The translations under genes were made by a program, and so were the position numbers. From assembly GCA_009781765.1 (NCBI GenBank), contig WQVC01000005.1:1-53005 (forward strand): DNA of 53,005 bases, read 5' to 3'. Position 1 is the first letter of the stretch; every line of letters starts with the position of its first letter. The notes under the pieces are model-generated. The model saw only the letters and a program-made list of their open reading frames with translations, was not told where the DNA came from and made no database searches. Source of the DNA: Defluviitaleaceae bacterium (GTDB lineage: Bacteria; Bacillota; Clostridia; Lachnospirales; WQUN01). Below, in pieces: positions 31,053 to 39,326 of this stretch.

Positions 31053-33400
31053 TGTTCAATATTTCCGAAGAATTAAAAAAACTGCCTGCCCGCCCCGGCG
31101 TGTATATAATGAAGGACAGCGAAAACACTGTCATCTATGTGGGCAAGGCAAAAAATTTGCATAATCGGGTGCGGCACTATTTTCAAAAAACGGTGCCGGA
31201 CGTAAAAACGGCGCAACTCGCAAAAAAAATTACACATTTCGAATACGTTGTCACCGACACGGAAAACGAAGCCTTCATATTAGAAAACAATTTAATAAAA
31301 CTTCACCGCCCCAAGTACAATATCCGCTTGAAGGACGGAAAATCGTATCCGTATATAAAAATCACCGCCGAACGGTTGCCGCGTGTTTTAATTTCGCACA
31401 AACGCGGCAAGGATAAGGCGAAGTATTACGGGCCGTTTGTAACCGGTTCGCACGTGCATGATTTACTCGAACTGATGCACCGATTATGGCCGTTGCGCCG
31501 CTGCGCGAAGCTGTTTCCGCGCGATTTCGACAAGGGTCGCCCGTGCCTTAACAATCATATCGGGCAGTGCAAAGCACCGTGCAACCGACTTTTGCCCGAG
31601 GAAATTTATGACGAATATGTACGGGAAGCCGAGCGATTTATTCGCGGCAAAACGTCCGACGTTGCCGAACGGCTTTCTCGCGAGATGCACGAAGCCGCCG
31701 AAAAAATGGAGTTTGAACGCGCGGCAGAACTTCGCGACACAATAAACGCGCTGAAAATGCTCAAGGAACGTCAAAAAACCGAAACCGGCGAGGACGACCG
31801 CGATTATATCGCCACTGCGCAAAAAAATAACGAAGCTCTGATGCAGGTTTTTTTCGTACGCGGCGGAAAATTGGTCGGGCGCGAGCATTTCTTAACCGAG
31901 GGCATTGCTTCCGATGAAATGCATTCGGATGAAGTGTCCTCGAATGAAGCTCATTCGGATGAAACGCATTCGACACCTTCGCCCGAAGCACTTTCTGATA
32001 ACGTGCATTCGCCGAACGAGTCCGACATTGCCGGCGACAGTATCGAAAGCAATTCATCCGACACCGCAGAAAGCAATTCATCCGGCGTCGATACAGCATC
32101 CGCCGTTTCTGCATTTATCAAGCAGTTCTACGGCGAGGCGGCGTTTATTCCCAAGGAAATCGTTGTTGCGGAAGCGGCGGATAAGGCTTCAATTTCCGCA
32201 TGGCTTTCGGAGCGAGCCGGCAGGCAGGTTGCAATCGTCGTGCCGAAAATAGGCGAAAAGCTCAAAATGCTCAAACTCGCGCAAACAAATGCCGAGCTTA
32301 CAATGTCGCAATTCGGGGCGCACATTAAAAGGGAAACGGAGCGAAACGCCGCCGCCCTTGCGGAAATTTCCGAGGCATTAGGCGCGCAAAAACTTACACG
32401 TATCGAAGCATATGATATTTCAAATATTCAGGGTTACGAGTCCGTCGGGTCGATGGTGGTGTTCGAAAACGGCAAAGCAAAGCCCACCGATTATCGGAAA
32501 TTCCGGCTGCGCACGGTTGTCGGGCCGGATGATTATGCGGCAATGGAGGAAGTTCTTTCGCGCCGACTCGCCCGCTTGCGCCAAGCGCACGAAGCCCGCC
32601 AAGCGGGCGATGATAGCCGGGAACATATGTCGGATGCAACGCATTCCCACGAGGCCCGCCAAGCGGGCGATGATAGCCGGGAACACGTGTCGGATGCAAC
32701 GCATTCCCACGAGGCTCGCCAAGCGGGCGGTGATAGCCGGGAACACGTGTCTGATGCAACACATTCCCACGAAGCCGGTTCGGTTGCGCGGGATGATGCG
32801 CGCCGGAGCACACGCCCGGACTCCTTCTGCATTCTCCCGGATATAATTTTCGCTGACGGCGGCAAGGGTCAAATCTCTGCCGTCGAGAAAGCATTGCGCG
32901 AGCATAATATTAACATTCCCGTTTGCGGAATGGTCAAAGATGAACGCCATCGCACACGCGGTCTTCTTGTGCGCGCCCGCCAAGCGGGCAATGATAGCCG
33001 GGAACACATGCACGCAGCAACACATTCCCTCGAAGCCGGTTCGGATTTGCACAGCCGGGGACACACACAAGCAACCGCACATTCCCTCGAAGCCGACTCT
33101 GCCTTTCGGGAAATAATTTTGCCGCGCCACAGCGAAGGCTTCAAACTTCTCACGCGAATACAAGACGAGGTGCATCGTTTCGCGTTGGAGTATCATAAAA
33201 AATTGCGGGCGGAGTCGCAAACGCGCTCTGTTTTGGATGAAATCCCGGGCATCGGCAAAACCCGCCGCAAAGAGCTTCTCAGGCACTTTAAAAGCATCGA
33301 CGCGATTCGCGCGGCAAGCATCGACGAACTTTCCGCCGCGCCGTCCATGAACAAAAAATCCGCCGAGGCGGTACATAACTTTTTCAACAAGGAGCGTTGA
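31052..33400 (+). CDS. uvrC: Excinuclease UvrC with three in-frame insertions
   Basis: 782 residues against about 600 in the family. The GIY-YIG nuclease is at the N terminus (PGVYIMKDSENTVIYVGKA), with the UvrB-binding UVR motif at about 210-245 (EAAEKMEFERAAELRD). The RNase-H-like nuclease is split across IEAYDISNIQGYESVGSMVVF, IIFADGGKGQI and GMVKDERHRTRGL. Helix-hairpin-helix motifs end the protein (IPGIGKTRRKELLRHF). Extra sequence lies at about 285-349 (Ser/Asp/Glu/His repeat), 513-583 (three 20-residue copies of HEARQAGDDSREHVSDATHS) and 641-685 (two more partial copies), the latter two from family C DNA. All insertions fall between conserved blocks and keep the catalytic residues, so activity is probably retained. 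Confidence 0.95.
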   Translation: MFNISEELKKLPARPGVYIMKDSENTVIYVGKAKNLHNRVRHYFQKTVPDVKTAQLAKKITHFEYVVTDTENEAFILENNLIKLHRPKYNIRLKDGKSYPYIKITAERLPRVLISHKRGKDKAKYYGPFVTGSHVHDLLELMHRLWPLRRCAKLFPRDFDKGRPCLNNHIGQCKAPCNRLLPEEIYDEYVREAERFIRGKTSDVAERLSREMHEAAEKMEFERAAELRDTINALKMLKERQKTETGEDDRDYIATAQKNNEALMQVFFVRGGKLVGREHFLTEGIASDEMHSDEVSSNEAHSDETHSTPSPEALSDNVHSPNESDIAGDSIESNSSDTAESNSSGVDTASAVSAFIKQFYGEAAFIPKEIVVAEAADKASISAWLSERAGRQVAIVVPKIGEKLKMLKLAQTNAELTMSQFGAHIKRETERNAAALAEISEALGAQKLTRIEAYDISNIQGYESVGSMVVFENGKAKPTDYRKFRLRTVVGPDDYAAMEEVLSRRLARLRQAHEARQAGDDSREHMSDATHSHEARQAGDDSREHVSDATHSHEARQAGGDSREHVSDATHSHEAGSVARDDARRSTRPDSFCILPDIIFADGGKGQISAVEKALREHNINIPVCGMVKDERHRTRGLLVRARQAGNDSREHMHAATHSLEAGSDLHSRGHTQATAHSLEADSAFREIILPRHSEGFKLLTRIQDEVHRFALEYHKKLRAESQTRSVLDEIPGIGKTRRKELLRHFKSIDAIRAASIDELSAAPSMNKKSAEAVHNFFNKER
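31908..32097 (+). repeat. Short-period minisatellite inside uvrC
   Basis: Degenerate units around TCGGATGAAxxGCAT encode SDEMHSDEVSSNEAHSDETHS-like sequence (given in part) and later AATTCATCCG..AGCAATTCATCC repeats. It is unrelated to the family C copies and sits between the UVR motif and the RNase-H domain. It adds about 60 residues. Confidence 0.7.
32587..32780 (+). repeat. Family C repeat array in uvrC (three 60-bp copies plus end)
   Basis: Exact 60-base period. Each unit has GCCCGCCAAGCGGGC (six-base-pair stem with CAA loop; the third has GCTCGCC), the spacer GATGATA or GGTGATA, GCCGGGAACAC, and ACGCATTCCCACGAGGC. The second and third units differ at very few bases, which suggests recent tandem duplication. 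The period of 60 is 20 codons, so the frame is preserved. Confidence 0.88.
32976..33102 (+). repeat. Family C repeats in uvrC, second site
   Basis: One full unit (GCCCGCCAAGCGGGC, AATGATA, GCCGGGAACACATG, ACACATTCCCTCGAAGCCGG) and one without the stem (CCGGGGACACACACAAGC, GCACATTCCCTCGAAGCCG). They lie about 200 bases after the first array, with conserved UvrC sequence between. Confidence 0.85.
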
Positions 33401-33402
33401 CC

Positions 33403-33696
33403 ATGACCGTTTTGGAGCAGGATTATGTATACGAAGAGGACGGCACGGGTGAATTTTGCGTTGTGCGCGTATCGCTCGGAGTTGCCGAATTTGAAGAAAT
33501 CGTCACACTTGCCCCGCAAACTAACATGACCCTGGCGGAAATTGAGCGCGTTTTGCACGGCTTCGAGGCCGACGTGCTTAAAAAAATGCAAATGAAACTT
33601 GAGGGTCACTATCCCGCCCGCATCAAATACGACGAAAAAATTTTTAAAATCGCCTTTGACAACAAACACAACGTCAAAGGGCTTGTTGAGCTGTGA
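33403..33696 (+). CDS. Conserved small protein of unknown function
   Basis: 97 residues from the ATG at 33403, with AAGGAG overlapping the uvrC stop region. The sequence has alternating strands (EFCVVRVSLGVAEFEEIVTL) and a central helix (MTLAEIERVLHGFEADVLKKMQM), then KYDEKIFKIAFDN. It has no signal or membrane segment. It lies between uvrC and hprK, and its TGA overlaps the hprK GTG (GTGA), so the three are co-translated. I do not recognise the family. Confidence 0.75.
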   Translation: MTVLEQDYVYEEDGTGEFCVVRVSLGVAEFEEIVTLAPQTNMTLAEIERVLHGFEADVLKKMQMKLEGHYPARIKYDEKIFKIAFDNKHNVKGLVEL

Positions 33697-34679
33697 GCGC
33701 GGCAACAGGCGGCGCGTTTGACACGCCCGGAAGCGGATATTTCGTTCCGCTTCCCACAGTTATTCAGGAATTTAAGCTGAAACTTCTTACCCCCGCAACA
33801 GATGTAGAAAAAAAATCCCTTGTTCGAACAAATATCAACCGACCGGGACTACAGCTTGCGGGTTTTTTTGATTATTTCGACTCAAACCGCCTGCAAATTA
33901 TCGGCATGGTTGAACATACTTTTTTATCCTGCTTCGACGAAAAAACGCGCTGCGAAAAAATTTCGCGCATTTTTCAAGAAAAAATTCCTGCGGTTGTTGT
34001 GTGTCGCGGGCTTGAAGTCTTTGCCGAAATGCTCGAAGTTGCCGAAAAATACGACGTGCCGATTTTGCAAACCGATTCCGCCACAACAGATTTCATCAGC
34101 GAAGTAATTCGCTGGATGAAGGTGCAGCTTGCGCCGCGCATCAGTATGCACGGTTGCCTCTTGGATATTTACGGCGTCGGAACACTCATTATCGGCGAAA
34201 GCGGCATCGGAAAAAGCGAAACCGCCCTCGAACTTGTAAAGCGCGGCCATCGTTTTATTGCCGACGACGCCGTTGAGGTTCGTCGCGTTTCGGCGGAAAC
34301 TTTAATCGGCTCTTGTCCCGCAAATATCAGGTATTTCCTCGAACTTCGAGGCATAGGAATTATTGACATAATGCAAATGTTCGGCGTTCAATCCATCAAA
34401 CCCACCCAAGCAATCGAGCTTGTGATTAAGCTCGAAACATGGGATTCAGCGCGCATTTACGACCGTATCGGCGCGCCCGACGAGTACACCGAAATTTTAG
34501 GCAACAATGTAAACAGCCACACAATTCCCATTCGGCCGGGTCGCCCCCTCGCAATGCTTTGCGAAGCCGCCGCAATAAATCATCGGCAGAAAAAAATGGG
34601 CTACAACGCCGCCGAAGTTTTAACCGAGCGCGTTATGAATATTTTTGCAGGAAGCCTGAATATCCCCGACCATTTTTGA
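33693..34679 (+). CDS. hprK: HPr kinase/phosphorylase
   Basis: 328 residues from a GTG that overlaps the previous stop. Walker A GESGIGKSE at about residue 168, the catalytic ADDAVEVRRVS and the family signature LELRGIGIIDIMQMFGVQSI (up to 20 residues given) are present, as is the preceding MHGCLLDIYGVG. It phosphorylates and dephosphorylates Ser46 of HPr, controlling carbon catabolite repression in Firmicutes. The genomic place next to uvrC and murB is standard. Confidence 0.95.
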   Translation: MSAATGGAFDTPGSGYFVPLPTVIQEFKLKLLTPATDVEKKSLVRTNINRPGLQLAGFFDYFDSNRLQIIGMVEHTFLSCFDEKTRCEKISRIFQEKIPAVVVCRGLEVFAEMLEVAEKYDVPILQTDSATTDFISEVIRWMKVQLAPRISMHGCLLDIYGVGTLIIGESGIGKSETALELVKRGHRFIADDAVEVRRVSAETLIGSCPANIRYFLELRGIGIIDIMQMFGVQSIKPTQAIELVIKLETWDSARIYDRIGAPDEYTEILGNNVNSHTIPIRPGRPLAMLCEAAAINHRQKKMGYNAAEVLTERVMNIFAGSLNIPDHF

Positions 34680-34724
34680 CGCCGGAGGCAAATTTCCTGC
34701 AACACACTCCATTAAATCCGGAGG
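34680..34724. repeat. Degenerate family C repeat between hprK and murB
   Basis: GACGCCGGAGGCAAATTTCC matches the left part of 26630-26672. The right part CACTCCATTAAATCCGG is a diverged CATTCCCTCGAAGCCGG. The murB ribosome-binding site GGAGGAG begins in its last bases. Confidence 0.55.
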
Positions 34725-34730
34725 AGTCAC

Positions 34731-35615
34731 ATGACCCCATTTGACGATGTTCGCAAATTATGCGAAACCGTTTTAACAAATGAACCCATGAGCCGTCATA
34801 CGTCGTTTAAAATCGGCGGGCCGGCAGATGTGACGGCGTTTCCGAAAACAAAAGACGAGCTGATTTCGCTGCGAAATTTTTGCTGCGCCGAAAAAATTCC
34901 GGTTACCGTTCTCGGCGACGGCGCGAACGTGCTTGTTTCCGACGCCGGCATTCGCGGAGTTGTGATTTTTACAAATAAAATGACCGGCATGGAAATCGAC
35001 GGCACAAAAATTCGCGCCGATTCCGGCTTGCGACTTGCCGCGCTTGCGGAAAAAGCCGCGCGCGCCGGGCTCAGCGGGCTTGAATTTGCCTGCGGAATCC
35101 CCGGAACGGTCGGCGGCGCGGTATACATGAATGCCGGCGCGTACGGGAATGATATTTCCGAATTCGTCGAAGCAGTCGCGCTGTTTTCCGGCGCGGAAAT
35201 TATTACAAAATCCGGCGCGGAAATGGATTTCGGCTATCGCCGAAGTTTCGCCCAAACTTCCGACGCCCTTATTCTCGACGCAACATTCAGCCTTTCCCGC
35301 GCCGAACCCGAACAAATTCGCGAAAAAATGGCCGACCTCAACTCGCGCCGACGAAAATCCCAACCCCTCGAATTCGGCAGTGCGGGCAGTTTTTTCAAAC
35401 GCCCCGAAGGCCATTTTGCGGGCAAGTTAATCGAAGACGCCGGCCTCAAAGGTTTTCGCGTAAACGACGCACAAGTTTCCGAAAAACATGCCGGCTTTGT
35501 TGTAAATCGCAAAAATGCCACCGCCGACGACGTTCTCGCTCTCATGCGCCACGTACAAAGCACCGTACTTGAAAAATTCGGCGTTCAACTCGAACCGGAG
35601 GTTAGGATTTTATAA
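34731..35615 (+). CDS. murB: UDP-N-acetylenolpyruvoylglucosamine reductase
   Basis: 294 residues. TSFKIGGPAD, GDGANVLVSDAGI and CGIPGTVGGAVYMNAGAYG are FAD-binding motifs. The catalytic serine lies in GSAGSFFKRPEG, and VSEKHAGFVVN follows, with the terminal EPEVRIL. It reduces the enolpyruvyl group to make UDP-MurNAc in peptidoglycan synthesis. GGAGGAG precedes the ATG. The sequence is complete and canonical. Confidence 0.96.
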   Translation: MTPFDDVRKLCETVLTNEPMSRHTSFKIGGPADVTAFPKTKDELISLRNFCCAEKIPVTVLGDGANVLVSDAGIRGVVIFTNKMTGMEIDGTKIRADSGLRLAALAEKAARAGLSGLEFACGIPGTVGGAVYMNAGAYGNDISEFVEAVALFSGAEIITKSGAEMDFGYRRSFAQTSDALILDATFSLSRAEPEQIREKMADLNSRRRKSQPLEFGSAGSFFKRPEGHFAGKLIEDAGLKGFRVNDAQVSEKHAGFVVNRKNATADDVLALMRHVQSTVLEKFGVQLEPEVRIL

Positions 35616-35616
35616 A

Positions 35617-35790
35617 AACCTCGGGACTCCGTCCCGAACCCTGCAAGGGGACACAGTCCCCTTGACCCCTTCAAAGAAACGCGCTTCGCGCGTTTCTTGT
35701 TAAATTTTTCGGAGAGGCACGACTCCGGCGAAGCCGGCGTCGCGGAGCGACGGGCCGCCCGACCGGCGTGCGCAGCACGCGAGAGGGGGG
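35617..35790. repeat. Family D hairpin cluster, extended
   Basis: Modules: CGGGACTCCGTCCCG, AAGGGGACACAGTCCCCTT, AGAAACGCGC/GCGCGTTTCT, then CCGGCGAAGCCGG, CGTCGCGGAGCGACG and CGTGCGCAGCACG. The first three match the modules inside priA. It lies directly after murB and probably attenuates transcription into rapZ. Confidence 0.7.
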
Positions 35791-35797
35791 TGTGTGA

Positions 35798-35900
35798 GGG
35801 GAGAACCTTTTTAAACACGCTTAGAAATGTAAGCAAAATCCGGCTTCGAGAGAATGTGCGGTTGCTTACACATTTTTCCCGGCGTCAAAGGTTCTCCCCC
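35798..35900. repeat. Composite repeat: inverted family C core in outer arms
   Basis: Outer arms GGGGAGAACCTTT and AAAGGTTCTCCCC. Inside, GTAAGCAAAATCCGGCTTCG, AGAGAATGTGCGG and TTGCTTAC form a second pair of arms around the family C end, and CCCGGCGTC follows. It is built like 14468-14551. The 314-base gap between murB and rapZ holds only this and the previous cluster. Confidence 0.75.
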
Positions 35901-35929
35901 CACAATCAACCTCGTCAAAAGGAGAACAT

Positions 35930-36790
35930 ATGAGAATCGTAATCGTAACGGGAATGTCGGGCGCGGGAAAAACAACCGCGCTGAAAATTTTTGAGGATGA
36001 AGGTTTCTATGTGTCGGATAATTTGCCCGCGCCGTTGATGGGCGACTTTGCGCGGTTTTGTCACGGCGCGGGGATTTCGCAGGTGGCGTTGGGTATTGAT
36101 ATTCGGGGCGGACGAATGTTTATCGACTTTTCGCGCGGGCTTAACGAGTTGGACAAGCTGGGCGTCGAGTGGTCGATTTTATTTTTGGATTCGTCGAACG
36201 ATGTGTTGCTGAAGAGATACAAGGAAACGAGGCATGTGCATCCGCTTGCGAAAGACGGCATTGTGAGCGTGGGCATTGCGAAAGAGCGCGCGTTGTTGGA
36301 AGATGTGCGCAGTCGTGCAAATTCAATTATGGACACGAGCGGAATTTTGCCGCGCCAGTTGAAAATAAAAATTCGCGATATGTTTGCTGAGGGCGAACAC
36401 GCGGGCAAACTTTTAATAAATGTGCTGTCGTTCGGGTTTAAGTACGGTGTGCCGGAAGAATCCGACCTTGTTTTCGACGTGCGTTTTCTGCCGAACCCGT
36501 TTTACGACGCAAGGTTGAAGCCGATGTCCGGGCTTGACGCGCCTGTGCGCGAGTATGTAATGAATCACGATGTAAGTGTGCGGTTTTTGGAAAGTTTGTT
36601 TAATATGCTGAGTTTTCTTGTGCCGCATTATATCAGCGAGGGAAAAAATCAGTTGATTGTGAGTATCGGCTGTACGGGCGGGCGACATCGTTCGGTTGCG
36701 CTTGCGGGCGAATTGCAAAAACTGCTCAAAGCGCACGAACATCACGTCGAAATTCACCATCGCGACATTGATAAAGACCCGTCGGTGTAA
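35930..36790 (+). CDS. rapZ: RNase adapter/nucleotide-binding protein RapZ (YvcJ)
   Basis: 286 residues. The P-loop is GMSGAGKTTALKIFEDEGF at the N terminus, followed by VSDNLPAPLMGDF. The C-terminal conserved block is VSIGCTGGRHRSVALAGEL with the KRDID-like end HRDIDKDP. RapZ/YvcJ is a nucleotide-binding protein that in enterobacteria controls GlmS via small RNA decay; in Firmicutes the role is less defined. AAAAGGAGAA precedes the ATG. The order rapZ-whiA is conserved. Confidence 0.95.
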   Translation: MRIVIVTGMSGAGKTTALKIFEDEGFYVSDNLPAPLMGDFARFCHGAGISQVALGIDIRGGRMFIDFSRGLNELDKLGVEWSILFLDSSNDVLLKRYKETRHVHPLAKDGIVSVGIAKERALLEDVRSRANSIMDTSGILPRQLKIKIRDMFAEGEHAGKLLINVLSFGFKYGVPEESDLVFDVRFLPNPFYDARLKPMSGLDAPVREYVMNHDVSVRFLESLFNMLSFLVPHYISEGKNQLIVSIGCTGGRHRSVALAGELQKLLKAHEHHVEIHHRDIDKDPSV

Positions 36791-36795
36791 ACGCC

Positions 36796-37416
36796 GTGTC
36801 ATTTACGAAGCGCATTCGTGACGAAATATCCGAAAAAAAATTTTCGGATAAAAGTCGTGCGTTCGTGCGGGATTGTTTTGTGGCCGGCGGCGTAATTTCG
36901 AATCCGCAAAAAGCGTATCATTTGGAATTTCTGCTTGACGATGAAAATGCGGACAAAATTTCGGAAATTCTTGTCGGATTCGGGCTGCGTCCGAAAAAAA
37001 TTTTACGTGGCGGCCAAAATGTTATATATTTGAAAGAGGCCGAAGAAATTTCCGATGTGTTGAAAATTATTCGGGCGGACAAGTCACTGCTTGCCCTCGA
37101 AGAATTGCGTGTCGAAAAAGCGATTGCAAACAACGTTAACCGTAAGGTAAACTTTGAAACGGCGAATTTGAACAAAACCGTTGATGCGGCGCAAGTTCGA
37201 ATTGAGTCGATTAAATATATTGAAAAAAACGGCGGGCTCGGTATTTTGCCCGAGCCGTTGGAAGAAGTCGCGCGGTTGCGTTTGCAAAACGAGAGTCTTT
37301 CTCTTGCGGAAATCGGCGAATTGCTGAACCCGCCTGCGGGAAAATCCCGGGTAAATCATCGCCTGCGAAAAATTTGCGAAATCGCACGTGATATGCGGGA
37401 ACAGTCAGAAGTGTGA
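36796..37416 (+). CDS. whiA: WhiA-like protein lacking the N-terminal homing-endonuclease half
   Basis: 206 residues from a GTG five bases after the rapZ stop; the family is usually about 310. The first residues SFTKRIRDEISEKKF are the normal WhiA start, but they jump directly to SRAFVRDCFVAGGVISNPQKAYHLEF, which is normally near residue 110. About 90 residues of the first LAGLIDADG-like repeat are missing. The remaining LAGLIDADG unit and the helix-turn-helix (ETANLNKTVDAA, LSLAEIGELLNPPAGKSRVNHRLRKI in parts) are intact. WhiA is a DNA-binding protein tied to division and sporulation in Gram-positive bacteria. Binding to DNA through the C-terminal domain probably remains. Confidence 0.9.
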   Translation: MSFTKRIRDEISEKKFSDKSRAFVRDCFVAGGVISNPQKAYHLEFLLDDENADKISEILVGFGLRPKKILRGGQNVIYLKEAEEISDVLKIIRADKSLLALEELRVEKAIANNVNRKVNFETANLNKTVDAAQVRIESIKYIEKNGGLGILPEPLEEVARLRLQNESLSLAEIGELLNPPAGKSRVNHRLRKICEIARDMREQSEV

Positions 37417-37456
37417 AAAAAAGGTGAACTTCCTTTTTTCATTGCGAAGGAAACTG

Positions 37457-37523
37457 CCCCGGCTTCGAGGGAATGCGCGGCAACTCACATGTGTCCCCGG
37501 TGTTCAAAGTGCGCTTGGCGCAC
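37457..37523. repeat. Family C repeat, minus orientation, intact hairpin
   Basis: Read on the minus strand: GTGCGCCAAGCGCAC (six-base-pair stem, CAA loop), spacer TTTGAAC, ACCGGGGACACATGTGAG, then GCGCATTCCCTCGAAGCCGG. The spacer differs from the copy at 28636 by one base. It lies after whiA. Confidence 0.82.
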
Positions 37524-37595
37524 TTTTTCATCCGAATAATTGAGCCGCAAGCGGGCCTTGCCAACGTTAAGCGGCATGAGACTAGGAGTGATTGT

Positions 37596-38048
37596 ATGTT
37601 CACTATTTATACAAATAATTCCGTTGTTGCGGATTTTTTCGGGGAAAAAGTTGCTCAGTACGAACTTAAATGGGTTGCCGCGCCCGCAATCAGCGTACTT
37701 GAGGCGGTAAAAGGCGCGACACGTCACGGCGCGATTATTAAAAGCGATATAATGTCCGGAACGCGCGAACCGCAGCAGCTTTTCGGGTCGTCGTTTGAGA
37801 GGATTCAAACGCCGGACAGTCGCGCGCCCATTCGGTCAATAAACCCGTATCTTTCGGTAATTACCGAATCCGGAAGCGGCCTTGTTGATTTCGATTCCGT
37901 AAAAAATATCGACGAAGCGTTGCGTTTGTACAAAAAAAATGCTAAGTTGCGTTTTGCCGCGCATAACGACGACGCAATCAGGCGTTTTCAAACAGACGAC
38001 ATGGACGTTATTTTAGTAACCCTCGGCGCATTAGCGAAATTGCAATAG
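37596..38048 (+). CDS. Unknown protein, possibly GrdX-like
   Basis: 150 residues from the ATG preceded by TAGGAG; a longer in-frame version would read through the repeat. It begins MFTIYTNNSVVADFF, contains a short EYxLxW strand, then GAIIKSDIMSG, RSINPYLSVITESG and FDSVKNIDEALRLY. The arrangement of a cleft-like HxxxxSDIxSG segment and SINPYLSVI recalls the small GrdX family found near glycine-reductase genes, but there are no grd genes here, so the resemblance is only suggestive. There is no signal or membrane segment. Confidence 0.65.
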   Translation: MFTIYTNNSVVADFFGEKVAQYELKWVAAPAISVLEAVKGATRHGAIIKSDIMSGTREPQQLFGSSFERIQTPDSRAPIRSINPYLSVITESGSGLVDFDSVKNIDEALRLYKKNAKLRFAAHNDDAIRRFQTDDMDVILVTLGALAKLQ

Positions 38049-38084
38049 AGGAGTACATACAGACCATATCACGGAGGGCTGCAA

Positions 38085-39326
38085 ATGCCGACAACTCACG
38101 ATTTTCTCGAACGGTGCGACAAACTTGCCGTAATGGGCGGAACTTTTGACCCGATTCATAACGGGCATATTGCTGTTGCAAACGCGGTTTTGAAAGAGTT
38201 TTCGCCGCGCAGGGTGCTTTTTATGCCGGGCGGGCATCCGCCGCACAAGCCGCCCGTAACCGACGGCGAGCATCGTTTTAATATGGCTCTTGCCGCCGTT
38301 TGCGAAAATCCTGCTTTTGACGTGTCGCGTTTGGAAATCGACCGCAAGGGTCGCAGTTACACCGTTGATACGATTTCGGAGCTGCGAAAAATTTGCCCCG
38401 TCGGTGCTGAAATTTATTTTATTATCGGCGCAGACGCGCTGATGGAAATTTTAACGTGGGAGGGCGCGGAAAGATTGCTTTCGATGTGCGAAATGATTGC
38501 GGTGCATCGACCCGGCTACAAGTTGGACGAGCAATTTATAAAAAATTTGCGCGAAAATTACGGCGCGAAAATTCACATCTTCGAAGGGCCTTTGTTGGAG
38601 ATTTCCGGAACGGAAATTCGCAACAATTTTTCGCACGGGCAGGGCGGAATTGTTCCGCGTTGCGTCGAGGATTATGCGCGTTCGCACGGGCTTTACGGCA
38701 CTGAGGCAAATCCTTTTGAAAAAGCAAAGGCGCAGCTCAAAAGCCGGCTTTCGCCGCGACGCTTTCATCACACGCTCGGTACGGTAATCGAGGCGGAAAA
38801 ATTGGCGGCGCATTACGGCGCGGATGTGAATAAGGCTCGCTGGGCGGCACTTTTGCACGATTGCGCAAAGGAATACAGCTCGGCAAAAAAGCGCGCGCTG
38901 TGCGAACTTTGGGGCATTCCCCTCGACCCGATTTTCGAATCGCGCATTGATTTAACACACAGTTTACTCGGTGCGGAATCGGCGCGGCGCGATTATCTTG
39001 TAACCGACCCGGAAATTCTGCAAGCCATCGCACGGCACACAACCGGCGGCGCAAACATGACTCTTCTCGACAAAATAATTTTGCTTGCCGATTTCATCGA
39101 GCCGCATCGCGACCACTACCCTCCCCTGCTCGAAATGCGCCGTCACGCATATAAAAATTTGAACAAGGCCTTGCGAATCGGCATGAAATCCACCGTCAAC
39201 GACCTGCTTGAACGCGGCAACGCCGTGCATCCCGCAACACGCGCAGCATTGAAAGAATTAAAACAGACTGAAACAGGAGGACATTATGGAAAAAATCGCA
39301 GTTTCGGAACTAAAAATCGCACTTGA
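38085..39326 (+). CDS. nadD: NadD-YqeK fusion: nicotinate-nucleotide adenylyltransferase/HD hydrolase
   Basis: 413 residues. Residues 1-205 are NadD: GGTFDPIHNGHI, PGGHPPHKP, FIIGADAL and ISGTEIR, so it makes deamido-NAD. Residues 220-400 are a YqeK-type HD domain: RRFHHTLGTVIEAEKLA, ALLHDCAKEY (metal-binding HD), HSLLGAESA, AIARHTTG and DKIILLADFIEPHRD. YqeK proteins hydrolyse diadenosine tetraphosphate. These are neighbouring genes in many Clostridia; here they form one polypeptide. It overlaps the rsfS start by 41 bases. Confidence 0.93.
   Translation: MPTTHDFLERCDKLAVMGGTFDPIHNGHIAVANAVLKEFSPRRVLFMPGGHPPHKPPVTDGEHRFNMALAAVCENPAFDVSRLEIDRKGRSYTVDTISELRKICPVGAEIYFIIGADALMEILTWEGAERLLSMCEMIAVHRPGYKLDEQFIKNLRENYGAKIHIFEGPLLEISGTEIRNNFSHGQGGIVPRCVEDYARSHGLYGTEANPFEKAKAQLKSRLSPRRFHHTLGTVIEAEKLAAHYGADVNKARWAALLHDCAKEYSSAKKRALCELWGIPLDPIFESRIDLTHSLLGAESARRDYLVTDPEILQAIARHTTGGANMTLLDKIILLADFIEPHRDHYPPLLEMRRHAYKNLNKALRIGMKSTVNDLLERGNAVHPATRAALKELKQTETGGHYGKNRSFGTKNRT

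Noticed and set aside
32587-33102. Possible CRISPR array in uvrC
   Set aside because: The 60-base units are contiguous without unique spacers, lie within an open coding frame, and match repeats elsewhere in the window; no cas genes are present.
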